A stretch of 64,000 nucleotides of DNA, from positions 15,514 through 79,513 of the forward strand of contig CAYZNN010000013.1 in NCBI GenBank assembly GCA_964479665.1. Reading direction: 5' to 3'. The notes under the pieces were generated by a model that was not told the origin of the DNA, searched no databases, and worked only from the letters and a program-made list of their open reading frames with translations. This DNA comes from UBA2287 sp964479665. GTDB lineage: Bacteria; Bacteroidota; Bacteroidia; Bacteroidales; Tenuifilaceae. Made by a program: the position numbers and the translations under genes. Positions 7,167 through 15,750 of this stretch are shown piece by piece. Each line of letters opens with the position of its first letter. Position 1 is the stretch's first letter.

Positions 7167-8261
7167 ATGAATAGCAATAGTAATGTTTTTTGTATAATTA
7201 TGGCTGGTGGCATTGGTAGCCGCTTCTGGCCGCTAAGCCGCAATAACAAGCCGAAGCAATTCCTCGACATTTTAGGTACCGGAAGTTCACTTATAAGGCA
7301 AACTTACTTTAGGGTCAGCCGTTTTTGCAATACCGAAAACATTTACATTGTTACCAGCGATATGTATAAGCAACAGGTATTAGAGCACATTCCCGAAATT
7401 TCAGAAGATCAGGTGCTACTTGAGCCCATGCGTCGAAATACTGCACCCTGTATAGCCTATGCTACTCAAAAAATTGCATTACGAAACCCCAATGCCTGTA
7501 TTGTGGTTGCACCTAGCGATCATTTGGTTTTAAACGAGGAAGCATTTCTTAAAACCATTTCAACTGCTATCGATTTTGCTTCGTTTAACAATGCACTTCT
7601 TACAATTGGCATTAAGCCCAGCCGTCCCGAAACCGGTTATGGCTACATTCAGATTGGCAAGCAGGCAGAGAAGCGTATACCAAATTTGTTTAAAGTAAAG
7701 ACGTTTACTGAAAAGCCGAACCTCGATTTAGCTCAGGTTTTTCTCCAAAGCGGAGAGTTTTACTGGAACTCTGGAATGTTTATTTGGTCGCTGAAATCAA
7801 TACAGGAGGCATTTGTAAAACATTTACCCGATATCCAATCACTATTTGCCGAATCCCTTAGTTTCTTTAACACTTCGGAAGAAGCCACTGCCGTAGCTAG
7901 TGTATACTCTCAGTGCAATAACGTGTCTATTGATTATGGAATTATGGAGAAGGCAGGTAACGTTTTCGTCATTTGCTCCGAGTTTGGCTGGTCCGATTTG
8001 GGAACATGGGGATCGCTTTTTCTTAATTCTAAACGAGATGATGGGAATAATGCAATTGTTGGCAAAAATGTAGTTGCTCACAACCTTAAGGACTGTATTG
8101 TACAGATGCCTGCCGACAAACTGGTTCTGCTTCAGGGGTTAGAGGGGTACATTGTTGTGGAGGCGGATGGTATTCTATTAATTTGCAAAAAAGACAATGA
8201 GCAGGATATTAAAACATACCTTGGGGAGATAATTGCCGAAAAGGGCGATCAATTTGCATAA
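7167..8261 (+). CDS. manC: Mannose-1-phosphate guanylyltransferase
   Basis: Makes GDP-mannose from mannose-1-phosphate and GTP, feeding glycan and surface polysaccharide synthesis. With the start at 7167 it has 364 residues, the usual length of the single-domain enzyme. The nucleotidyltransferase signature GGIGSRFWPLSR and KPKQFL is near the N-terminus; APSDHLV, ETGYGYIQIG, FTEKPN and WNSGMF follow in the canonical order. The upstream ATG at 7119 was rejected because it precedes the perfect -7 box at 7134 and adds residues outside the fold. A strong terminator follows 5 bases after the stop. Confidence 0.95.
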   Translation: MNSNSNVFCIIMAGGIGSRFWPLSRNNKPKQFLDILGTGSSLIRQTYFRVSRFCNTENIYIVTSDMYKQQVLEHIPEISEDQVLLEPMRRNTAPCIAYATQKIALRNPNACIVVAPSDHLVLNEEAFLKTISTAIDFASFNNALLTIGIKPSRPETGYGYIQIGKQAEKRIPNLFKVKTFTEKPNLDLAQVFLQSGEFYWNSGMFIWSLKSIQEAFVKHLPDIQSLFAESLSFFNTSEEATAVASVYSQCNNVSIDYGIMEKAGNVFVICSEFGWSDLGTWGSLFLNSKRDDGNNAIVGKNVVAHNLKDCIVQMPADKLVLLQGLEGYIVVEADGILLICKKDNEQDIKTYLGEIIAEKGDQFA

Positions 8262-8266
8262 AAAAT

Positions 8267-8296
8267 GCGGGGAGCAATTTGCTCCTCGCTTTTTTT
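8267..8296. terminator. Bidirectional terminator between manC and gldN
   Basis: GCGGGGAGC (8267-8275) pairs with GCTCCTCGC (8281-8289), one G-T pair, over a 5-base loop, followed by seven T. On the other strand a six-base A-run (8260-8265) gives a U-tract, so it can also end the T9SS operon, whose last gene stops at 8310. Confidence 0.85.
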
Positions 8297-8309
8297 ATTG
8301 TGTTTTAGT

Positions 8310-9206
8310 TTAGTACTCCCACAGATCGTGTTCGAAAGTAAAAATGCTTTCCCGAATTTTGTCAGACTCTTGCATATTGGGAACCCCGCCAAAGGTGTAC
8401 TCATTTATGGCGCGGTTATTATAAACATTCGACTCCCTATATATGTAAGAACTGAATCTGCGCTTAAAGAATAAATCATCGAATGAGTTCCTTTGAGCGT
8501 CGTTAAACTCGTTGAAAACGGCAGTATTAGCAAGAACGGGCCTAGCATGTGGGTAATAAATCCAGAAAAGCTGCACACGTGTAAGCTCTCCCAAGTTTTC
8601 TTTTTCGTCTCCACCTGTACGAAGGGTTTTATAGTAAACCCGAACGGGGCAAATTCCAATAATTCGAACTTGAAGAGTAGAATGCTGCTTATCGAAGAAC
8701 CACTCTTCCTTCACTAGTAATTGCCTGATTTCTCCCCATTTAATTTCCCCTTTAATAACCACTGTTTCCTCGGTATTGGTAAGAGGGTTGAACTGAACTC
8801 TTTCCTCATCGAGGGCCCCAAGTTTTTGGAGAATCTGATTGTAAGAGATTAGAGTAGAAAACTCATCGTCAATGTCAGGGTCGTAGGCATTAATCTCATT
8901 ATACTTAATGGCCTCAACAAGTCGCTGTGCCAAACTTTTTCTATCGAACATCTCTCTGGTTGGATAATACAGCGGATGATTCATTTTTTCACGAAGGTCA
9001 ATAGTTCTCCATACCCTTTTGGTCCACATCATATCTGCTTCCCTTAGGTGAGGGTAGGGTATGGGGATACGTTGTGGCATGGTTTCCCTTATGTACACAC
9101 CATCGGGGACTAAGGGGTCGGATCCTTTTTGAGCAAACAATTCGCCTGCCAAGCAGAAGAAGAAGAACGCACACAACGAGAGAACAGCAATCCTTTTCAT
9201 ATTCAT
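8310..9206 (-). CDS. gldN: Type IX secretion periplasmic ring component GldN/PorN
   Basis: A 298-residue secreted protein that forms, with lipoprotein GldK, the ring under the outer membrane in the type IX secretion system. An N-terminal signal peptide (MKRIAVLSLCAFFFFCLAG) is clear. The family pattern of Trp/Arg-rich strands is present, including WRTIDLREKMNHPLYYP and a central IKGEIKWGEI. It is the last gene of the porP-gldK-gldL-gldM-gldN run, 5 bases after gldM, with a shared terminator beyond it. Length matches GldN/PorN. Identity rests on sequence and on the complete gene order. Confidence 0.95.
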   Translation of the reverse strand: MNMKRIAVLSLCAFFFFCLAGELFAQKGSDPLVPDGVYIRETMPQRIPIPYPHLREADMMWTKRVWRTIDLREKMNHPLYYPTREMFDRKSLAQRLVEAIKYNEINAYDPDIDDEFSTLISYNQILQKLGALDEERVQFNPLTNTEETVVIKGEIKWGEIRQLLVKEEWFFDKQHSTLQVRIIGICPVRVYYKTLRTGGDEKENLGELTRVQLFWIYYPHARPVLANTAVFNEFNDAQRNSFDDLFFKRRFSSYIYRESNVYNNRAINEYTFGGVPNMQESDKIRESIFTFEHDLWEY

Positions 9207-9211
9207 TATAG

Positions 9212-10843
9212 TTATTGTATCTTAAAGACTAAGTCGTTTAGGTCGCGGGAAGCACCATCGGGGCCAACCGCTTTAACATTGGTAATATTTAGAACCTGAC
9301 CGCTTCGGAGGTTGTTGATAATCCTCTTTTGACCCTCGGTGAAAGTCTGCCCCCTTGCGGCTTCCTCTTGCAGAAAGCCTCCAATGGTTGCGGAAACGGT
9401 GAAGCCAGTAACAGTAAATTTCATATCGAAGTCGAAATCGGGAGGCATTTGAGCAAGCACGCCAAAGGATGCAGCAAGTAGGTTTTTGGGAACGGTTTTT
9501 CCGGTTACGCCAATAACCTGGGGAAGCGGGTCGGGCACCTTCTTAATACGGAACGTTTTCGAACCCATGTTGCGTCTCTGGCCATCAACCTCGGCAAATA
9601 CGGTTACTTGACACGAAGTAGCGCCTGCCCCAGGGATAACCTCAAAGTTATCCCCTTTACGCCTAATGGTTCCTCTATCTATTTGGGCGCTGATCTTATC
9701 CATTGCAATACCCGAAATTGAAATATCTACAGGGTTTTCTATCCCCAAGTAGAAAACGTTCATTTTGGTTGGTGAAATAACAATGTTGGGGGTTTCTACT
9801 AAGTATTCATGCTTAAATGGTCTGCGAATCTTGTTACCTGTAGGTCCTGTAACTTCAATCATGCCAGACCATGAATTTTTTCCTAACCTTGAGGCTCTTT
9901 CTTTGAACACTCCCCTTCCGTTAACAATGGGTAATGTACGAGAGTCTCCCACAATTTTGTAATCAACCTCCCCCGACTCGTTTCTATATGATTCTACACG
10001 TCCAATATAAATCTGAGGGCTTTGGGTAGTATCAGAAGCAGCTAAGAATATTTCGGCGGCAAACTCGTTCCCCTGAATTACATAGCTTGAGGTTGGTATT
10101 ACCACTGCATCAATCTTGTTAACCTTAAAATCATCGGCATCAACCTGTTGTAACAGGTAGTTCACAACTTCCGATTCAAGATTAAGTACGTCTACCTGAA
10201 CCTTGGTAAGCTGTGGAAAAACTGCAACCAAAGGAAGATGATCGAAACGAGACGTTTCCCAAGTGTGAATGGTACCATCATCTTTTCTGGGAGGATCTTC
10301 AGTGTTGAGAATGCTGTTTATTGACTCAATTAGCTGAGGTGCTTTATTGGGATCGACAAACGACACTAAGAACTCACGAAACGAAATGATTTTATTTTTA
10401 AGTTCAAACGCTTTACCATTTTTAGCTGGACCTATAAGAACCTGGCTGCCTACATTCAAATCTCCCTTTTTTCCAAGCTTTGCAGGATCAACCTGTTTGT
10501 CTTCAGAAATGGCTTTCGATTTTTCTTTTTCTGCGGTTACAACCACTTCTAACTTCAAATCTTGTACGTATGTTAATAGTTCGCTTGCGCGGCTTCTAAC
10601 TTCGTCGGCTTTCGTTTTCCAGGGGCCGACCTTGGTGGGATTTAGCGTGTATGCCTTATCAATTTGGTCGTATAGTTTTTCATTCTTTATTTTGAAACTT
10701 CGGGTTGTTCGAGACAATCCATTTTCCACAAGAACAAAAGCATCGAGTACCTCGGCCGAAACGTTCATGGCTAGCATGGCCGTTAGCACTAGGTACATCA
10801 TACCTATCATTTTCTGTCTTGGGGTTTCTTTGCCGTGACCCAT
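9212..10843 (-). CDS. gldM: Type IX secretion motor shaft protein GldM/PorM
   Basis: Inner-membrane protein whose single N-terminal helix sits in the GldL pentamer and whose long periplasmic part reaches the GldKN ring, carrying motor rotation across the periplasm. The 543-residue protein begins with a cytosolic stretch (GHGKETPRQKM), then the membrane helix YLVLTAMLAMNVSAEVL at about residues 17-33. Four periplasmic domains follow, including IAMDKISAQIDRGTI, and the conserved C-terminal FDFDMKFTVTGFTVS stretch. Length matches the 513-520 residue family. It lies between gldL and gldN. Confidence 0.96.
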   Translation of the reverse strand: MGHGKETPRQKMIGMMYLVLTAMLAMNVSAEVLDAFVLVENGLSRTTRSFKIKNEKLYDQIDKAYTLNPTKVGPWKTKADEVRSRASELLTYVQDLKLEVVVTAEKEKSKAISEDKQVDPAKLGKKGDLNVGSQVLIGPAKNGKAFELKNKIISFREFLVSFVDPNKAPQLIESINSILNTEDPPRKDDGTIHTWETSRFDHLPLVAVFPQLTKVQVDVLNLESEVVNYLLQQVDADDFKVNKIDAVVIPTSSYVIQGNEFAAEIFLAASDTTQSPQIYIGRVESYRNESGEVDYKIVGDSRTLPIVNGRGVFKERASRLGKNSWSGMIEVTGPTGNKIRRPFKHEYLVETPNIVISPTKMNVFYLGIENPVDISISGIAMDKISAQIDRGTIRRKGDNFEVIPGAGATSCQVTVFAEVDGQRRNMGSKTFRIKKVPDPLPQVIGVTGKTVPKNLLAASFGVLAQMPPDFDFDMKFTVTGFTVSATIGGFLQEEAARGQTFTEGQKRIINNLRSGQVLNITNVKAVGPDGASRDLNDLVFKIQ

Positions 10844-10868
10844 AGTTGGATATTACCTAAGGTGAAAT

Positions 10869-12011
10869 TTATTTACCATTCGACATAACATTCATGGCCG
10901 AAAGCATATTGCCATAAACGGTATTTAAATTAGAGATGTTTTTATTCAGTAAGCCAAGAGCTTCCGTAAACTTCTCGGTTTCGCTAACAGACATATTTAA
11001 CTTCTTTATCATACCCTCTACCCCAGAATAAACCGATTCAGATTGTTTTAGACGTTCGGTTGTTCCCTGCAAATGTAGTTCATGAGCTGCATTAAGGGCT
11101 GCCATGCTTTTATTCAACTTTTCGAGCTGTTCATGGTAATTTCCGCTATCCTTAGAAACAACTTCTCCATTGGCGCGCATAGCATCGGCAAGTTGGCTAT
11201 ATGTTGCAGTGAGGTTAGCTGCTGCTCCACTAATCTGCGAGGCAACCTCATTGCCCGACTGCACTATACGCTGACTTACTGTTTCGCCAGCTTTAGATAA
11301 AGAATCTTCAAGGCTATTTACCGAACGGCTAACACCGCTCATGAAATTTTGTCCACTTTCTGCAACATTGCCTGCGGTTTTTTGGAAACTCTCAGCGAGA
11401 ATGTTAACCGATTCGTTGAGAACCTCGCCGCTTTGTTGATAGCTGTTGGTGAAGTTCGAAACGGCACCAGTTGCTTGTTTCATCCGGTCGGTAAACTGAT
11501 TGGTTGCAGATGCTGCCTCTGAAATATCGGCAATTTTTGCAGATGCTTCGCTCAGCTTATTAAGGCCCTTACTAACCTTTTCCAAAAGTTCGGGACTCAG
11601 TTCTGCGCTTTCAAGCATTCTGTTCAGCTTATCAGAATAGCCAGCGGGGGCTCCGTGGCTTACAGCAACGCCACCACCAATTGCGGCAACTAATGCCTCT
11701 TTTAGTGAATCAGCGTTGAGACCTTCGTTGTTTTTTCTGTAGTTTCGAATTTCTTCTTCATCATCCATCATGGCAAGTTCCGGATAAACTAAAGTCCAGT
11801 CAACCTCTTCGTGAATGGGCTCAAAGGCTGAGAAGAAGAAAATGATAACCTCAACTGTCATACCTATGGTTAGCATCTCACCAGCAAAAGGCCAGTGCTG
11901 AAGTTTAAAAAGTGCTCCGGCAAGCACAACTGCAGCACCCCAACCGTAGAGGTACTTCATGAAGTTCTTATATTTCTTACCTTGTACTATTTCAGATATG
12001 TTGAATCCCAT
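10869..12011 (-). CDS. gldL: Type IX secretion proton-channel motor protein GldL/PorL, long form
   Basis: With GldM forms the proton-driven rotary motor of T9SS. Two N-terminal membrane helices span about residues 20-38 and 46-63, with the expected acidic residue inside the second helix (E54 in MTVEVIIFFF) and the LFKLQHWPFAGEML loop between them. At 380 residues it is far longer than flavobacterial GldL (~215) and longer than Porphyromonas PorL (~310). The extra length is a cytosolic tail (residues ~110-375) of Ala/Ser/Asn/Gln-rich heptad-like sequence resembling coiled coil. No catalytic motif is seen in that tail. The gene sits between gldK and gldM. Confidence 0.95.
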   Translation of the reverse strand: MGFNISEIVQGKKYKNFMKYLYGWGAAVVLAGALFKLQHWPFAGEMLTIGMTVEVIIFFFSAFEPIHEEVDWTLVYPELAMMDDEEEIRNYRKNNEGLNADSLKEALVAAIGGGVAVSHGAPAGYSDKLNRMLESAELSPELLEKVSKGLNKLSEASAKIADISEAASATNQFTDRMKQATGAVSNFTNSYQQSGEVLNESVNILAESFQKTAGNVAESGQNFMSGVSRSVNSLEDSLSKAGETVSQRIVQSGNEVASQISGAAANLTATYSQLADAMRANGEVVSKDSGNYHEQLEKLNKSMAALNAAHELHLQGTTERLKQSESVYSGVEGMIKKLNMSVSETEKFTEALGLLNKNISNLNTVYGNMLSAMNVMSNGK

Positions 12012-12045
12012 ATGATTAAATTGTTAGGGTGGATGTCAAGGGTAA

Positions 12046-13383
12046 CTATTTTGAGCCTAGATAAGAACGTACGCACCTGAAACCGATATACGACTTTGAA
12101 GTATCTTGGTATTCATAGGTTCGAGCCCCAACCTGAAGGAAATAACCAATATCCTTCCAGCTACCTCCTCTAACAACCTTGCGTTTTAATGCAGGAGGAT
12201 CATTAGGCTTTGCATTGTATTTATAATCGGGGTTCATATCGTGAATGAAGGAGTATGCGCTTTCGTCGAAAGCATTGGCAGTCCACTCGGCAACATTACC
12301 CGACATATCGTATAATCCATAATCGTTAGGCTGGTAACTGGCAACAGGGAGTGTTGTAAAACCACCATCGTCGACATAATTACCGCGAAGCGGTTTAAAG
12401 TTAGCCAAGAAGCAGCCTTCTGAGTTTCGAGTATAGGGGCCACCCCATGGATACATTCCAAGGTCTAATCCGCCACGAGCAGCATATTCCCATTCTGCTT
12501 CAGTAGGTAAACGGAAGTCTGAAACATATGAATATCCACCACGAGCTAAAAATTTATTAAGGTATTGGGTTCTCCAAATGGTAAAGGCATAAGCTTGCCT
12601 CCACGAAACACCAACAACTGGGTAATTGTCGAATGAAGGATGCCAGAAATAATGGGTAGCGTAGGGTTCGTTAAAAGAGTATGTAAAATCACTAATCCAG
12701 CTAAGTGTGTCGGGGTATACATTAACCTTGTCGCGGATAATAAATGCAGAACGATCGGTTACCTTTACAGAAACCCCCATATTGTTAATTACCTCAGCGT
12801 TCTCTTCATAAACTCCAGTTTCGAAGTTGAAGCGATTCTTTTTTTGTGCAGCCTGCTTCAGGTCAATCCAAAAGAACTCGTACATTAACTTTCGGGTATC
12901 AATTTCTTTCCGATTATAGAAACGCTCACCTTTGGTATAGTACATCTCATTGAGGATTTCATTTTGCTCCTCATCGCGACCGTCAATGAGAATATCCCAG
13001 TTCAAAACTGGGGGATCAATCTCGTTTCCAAATTCATCTTCGGAAATGGCAAAGTCGTCAATTTGTTCAGATAGTTTACGGCGTGCTATGGAGTCGCGAA
13101 CATAAAATACGAATTGGCGATATTGGTTATTGGTAATTTCAGCTTGGTCCATCCAAAAGGCGTCAACCGAAATGGTTTTAACTGGGGCATTTATTGCCCA
13201 AGCAACATCCTGATCGTTGCTTCCCATGTTGAACGACCCCATAGGAACAAATACCATGTTGTATGGGGTAGGATCTTGGTAGCCTTTTCTACCAGGAACC
13301 CCTACGAGTTCACCATTATCGCCTGAAGCACATCCACTTAGTAGTACCGCAACGAAAACAACTGGAACAAGAAACTTTTTCAT
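12046..13383 (-). CDS. gldK: Type IX secretion lipoprotein GldK/PorK
   Basis: Outer-membrane lipoprotein that builds the periplasmic ring with GldN. The signal peptide ends in the lipobox LLSGC with Cys18. The body is a formylglycine-generating-enzyme/sulfatase-modifying fold, seen in FVPMGSFNMGSNDQD, MDQAEITNNQYRQF, VVGVSWRQAYAF, RLPTEAEWEYAARGG and GLYDMSGNVAEW, ending in VVRGGSW and GFRCVR. GldK uses this fold structurally. At 445 residues the length is normal. It follows porP by 56 bases and precedes gldL by 34 bases. Confidence 0.97.
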   Translation of the reverse strand: MKKFLVPVVFVAVLLSGCASGDNGELVGVPGRKGYQDPTPYNMVFVPMGSFNMGSNDQDVAWAINAPVKTISVDAFWMDQAEITNNQYRQFVFYVRDSIARRKLSEQIDDFAISEDEFGNEIDPPVLNWDILIDGRDEEQNEILNEMYYTKGERFYNRKEIDTRKLMYEFFWIDLKQAAQKKNRFNFETGVYEENAEVINNMGVSVKVTDRSAFIIRDKVNVYPDTLSWISDFTYSFNEPYATHYFWHPSFDNYPVVGVSWRQAYAFTIWRTQYLNKFLARGGYSYVSDFRLPTEAEWEYAARGGLDLGMYPWGGPYTRNSEGCFLANFKPLRGNYVDDGGFTTLPVASYQPNDYGLYDMSGNVAEWTANAFDESAYSFIHDMNPDYKYNAKPNDPPALKRKVVRGGSWKDIGYFLQVGARTYEYQDTSKSYIGFRCVRSYLGSK

Positions 13384-13439
13384 AGCACTTCGTTTATTAA
13401 TGCAAATAACGTAAAATATTTTAAAATCGCCTTAATTAA

Positions 13440-14375
13440 CTATAAAAATCTTATGCTCTTATACTGTTGTGGTGGCTTTTCTTTTTTTAGCGTAAAACTG
13501 TAGCCGAGCATAAATTCGTGTGATCCGCTGTTGTAACTGCTGATTTTTGTTGTAGAGAAATCGAAAGCGTAGCCAATTCGAAGCCCGCTAAAAATTTCGG
13601 CGCCAACCATGGCAGCCACAGCTTCACCAACACGATATGAAACGCCGCCCCAAAACCTTTTATTATAAATTAGGTTGGTATTTAGAGACAATATTGATGT
13701 AGAAAGGGTTGTTCCAACAAACACGGAGGGGTTTACTTCCCACTGTTTATTGGGAAGAGCAAGAAAATAACCTCCGCAAAGGTAGAAATGCGTTTTATAG
13801 TGCGAAGGGTTAACGGCTTTGTTGTTTTTCGACTGATTTAAATGGGTAGCCGAAAAGCCGAAATACATTTGATCATTATTGTAAAATAGACCCAAGCCCA
13901 AGTCTAGGTTCACCGAGGTTTCTTCCTTCTGTGGCACTGCAACATCGCCCGATGCTACAGGAAAATTCCATGTTGGGTTCATGGTGTTATTTACCACCCC
14001 TCCATTTATACCAATAGCCAAGTTGCCGGCACGCACAATTTTGAAGCGATATGCGTATGATAAAGCAACGCCAATATCGGAATTAAAGCCAAATCGATCG
14101 TTTGTGATGTTTAATCCAGCACCATGCGATTTGCCAAAAAGGGTAAAAGGAGAATTAATGTTCACTACGGTAGTTATCGGAGCGCCATCGCCAAAACCAA
14201 CCCACTGTAGCCTATTAATAGCAGTTGCGTTTATCATGTCTGAGCTTCCGGCAAAGCCAGGATTAATGGCCATGTGGTTAAACATGTTATGGCTAAAATG
14301 TGGATCCTGTTGAGCAAAAACCGTAATGGTTAGAAGCCCAATCAGTATGAAAGCGAAAAATCTCTTTACAACCAT
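13440..14375 (-). CDS. porP: PorP/SprF family type IX secretion membrane protein
   Basis: A 311-residue predicted outer-membrane beta-barrel of the PorP/SprF family, which in T9SS anchors or exports partner surface proteins and connects to the secretion machinery. Signal peptide MVVKRFFAFILIGLLTITVFAQ is followed by the family signature QDPHFSHNMFNHMAINPGFAG. Repeated amphipathic strands and the late FSGLRIGYAFDFSTTKISSY and SHEFMLGY pattern are typical. Being first in the run porP-gldK-L-M-N reproduces the Porphyromonas gene order. The 221 bases upstream hold no clear promoter match or terminator that I could see. Confidence 0.93.
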   Translation of the reverse strand: MVVKRFFAFILIGLLTITVFAQQDPHFSHNMFNHMAINPGFAGSSDMINATAINRLQWVGFGDGAPITTVVNINSPFTLFGKSHGAGLNITNDRFGFNSDIGVALSYAYRFKIVRAGNLAIGINGGVVNNTMNPTWNFPVASGDVAVPQKEETSVNLDLGLGLFYNNDQMYFGFSATHLNQSKNNKAVNPSHYKTHFYLCGGYFLALPNKQWEVNPSVFVGTTLSTSILSLNTNLIYNKRFWGGVSYRVGEAVAAMVGAEIFSGLRIGYAFDFSTTKISSYNSGSHEFMLGYSFTLKKEKPPQQYKSIRFL

Positions 14376-14596
14376 TTGTGGTTAATTCTTGCTATTTATG
14401 AAACGGAAGGTAAAGTAAATAAAAAAATAGATTCCAACAAAATTATCAACAATTTAATGTTAATAAACCACCCAAAGAAACAATGGCTTATACTTTCCTT
14501 TAGCCTTATAGGTTACCCAATGGAAGAAAAAAACCCTTAAAAGGATGATTTTTTTGACCATAGGCCTTAATATGTGGCGCAAAGAGCAAAGGTGAT

Positions 14597-15748
14597 TTAA
14601 ATCATTCTGCTGGAAGCGCGGAGCCATCTTTCGGGTACATCGCCCTTGCTGGCGGCAATATAATCGCTATGCGAGCAGGCAACAATAATGGATTCTTTGC
14701 CCTTATCTTGCTCGTTACATAACTCCATCCACCAGGATTGGGTTACAATATCCTTTAAGAAAACCATATTTACATTGGGAATTGGACTTTTAATGAAAAA
14801 TCGCTTAAATTTTCTGTTTTGAATGTCTTTCCCTTCCTTTTTTCGAGAATAAAAACCTTCGATAAAGTGCCAAACCACTTGGGCCGCCAAGTGAGCGCTT
14901 TGGCCCGAGGTGTCGTTCTGGAAGTTGTGTTCGAACAAACCAAAAATTTTCGTTTTATTGCTTAACCCAGCAAATCGGCTCAATTGACAAGCTTCTTCGG
15001 CGTAAAGGCCGTTGGGAGTAGGACAGTTTGTTGATGGGCAATCGCTTTGCCGGATGCTCGAAAGGTCGAAACTGGTAATTTGTGAGTTTCTGAAAGCGGG
15101 TTCTACTTCTTGGATACCATTGCGCAGGAAGCCCAATCGATATAGTTCGTGGTGCTTCGATTCGAGAAGGCGTATTGCCTCGTGGTTAGTAAGATACCCC
15201 TGAAACCCGATGAGGTTTAAGCAATAAAGCCTCTCTCTTTCGGCCTCTGAAATGGGATTTAAAAAACTGCTTGGTGAAAAATCGAAAGAATTGGGTTCCA
15301 AATCAACTTTTGAATCGACAATTGTTATAGAAATGCTTTTTTCCCCATTGCTTAGGGCCTGGTATATTGGGTACGTTAATTCTTGGGTTCCACCTAAAAC
15401 AATTAGGGTAAGCTCTTTTTCTAGAGCCAATTCAATAACCAAACGCAGAGCAGCATAGGTATCGGAAGGCGAGTTGGTATTGGCAATGTTACCCAAATCC
15501 CAAATGTTTTTATGTACCAGAGCTCCTGAAAGGGAGTAAAGATACTTCCTGATGATGTTGGGCGATAGTGAACTTCCCTTGAATGGGGAGTTTCGATCCT
15601 CACAAACCCCAATTATTGCCAGAGACTCACGCTCTATGGTGTCTGGGTTCGAGTCCAAAAACTTCACCCTTCCAAGCATCGATACGTTTTTAGGAAGACC
15701 TTCTGGGAGCAGGTCAACAATAGCAGGCGAAAGGATTTGTGATAGCAT
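14597..15748 (-). CDS. Arginase/formimidoylglutamase-fold protein, probable pseudoenzyme
   Basis: A 383-residue protein of the ureohydrolase superfamily by its layout, but the manganese-binding motifs are degraded. Where the family has GGDHS it has GGTQE, where DAHxD is expected it has VDSKVD, and the SFDxDxxDP motif reads SFDLSSIRQSDCP. The metal-ligand histidines are therefore gone and arginase-type hydrolysis is unlikely. It starts 2 bases after topA stops, so the two are coupled, and porP follows 221 bases later. Similar degenerate proteins occur in Bacteroidota. Its role is unknown; the T9SS neighbourhood is suggestive only. Confidence 0.75.
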   Translation of the reverse strand: MLSQILSPAIVDLLPEGLPKNVSMLGRVKFLDSNPDTIERESLAIIGVCEDRNSPFKGSSLSPNIIRKYLYSLSGALVHKNIWDLGNIANTNSPSDTYAALRLVIELALEKELTLIVLGGTQELTYPIYQALSNGEKSISITIVDSKVDLEPNSFDFSPSSFLNPISEAERERLYCLNLIGFQGYLTNHEAIRLLESKHHELYRLGFLRNGIQEVEPAFRNSQITSFDLSSIRQSDCPSTNCPTPNGLYAEEACQLSRFAGLSNKTKIFGLFEHNFQNDTSGQSAHLAAQVVWHFIEGFYSRKKEGKDIQNRKFKRFFIKSPIPNVNMVFLKDIVTQSWWMELCNEQDKGKESIIVACSHSDYIAASKGDVPERWLRASSRMI

Positions 15749-15750
15749 GG

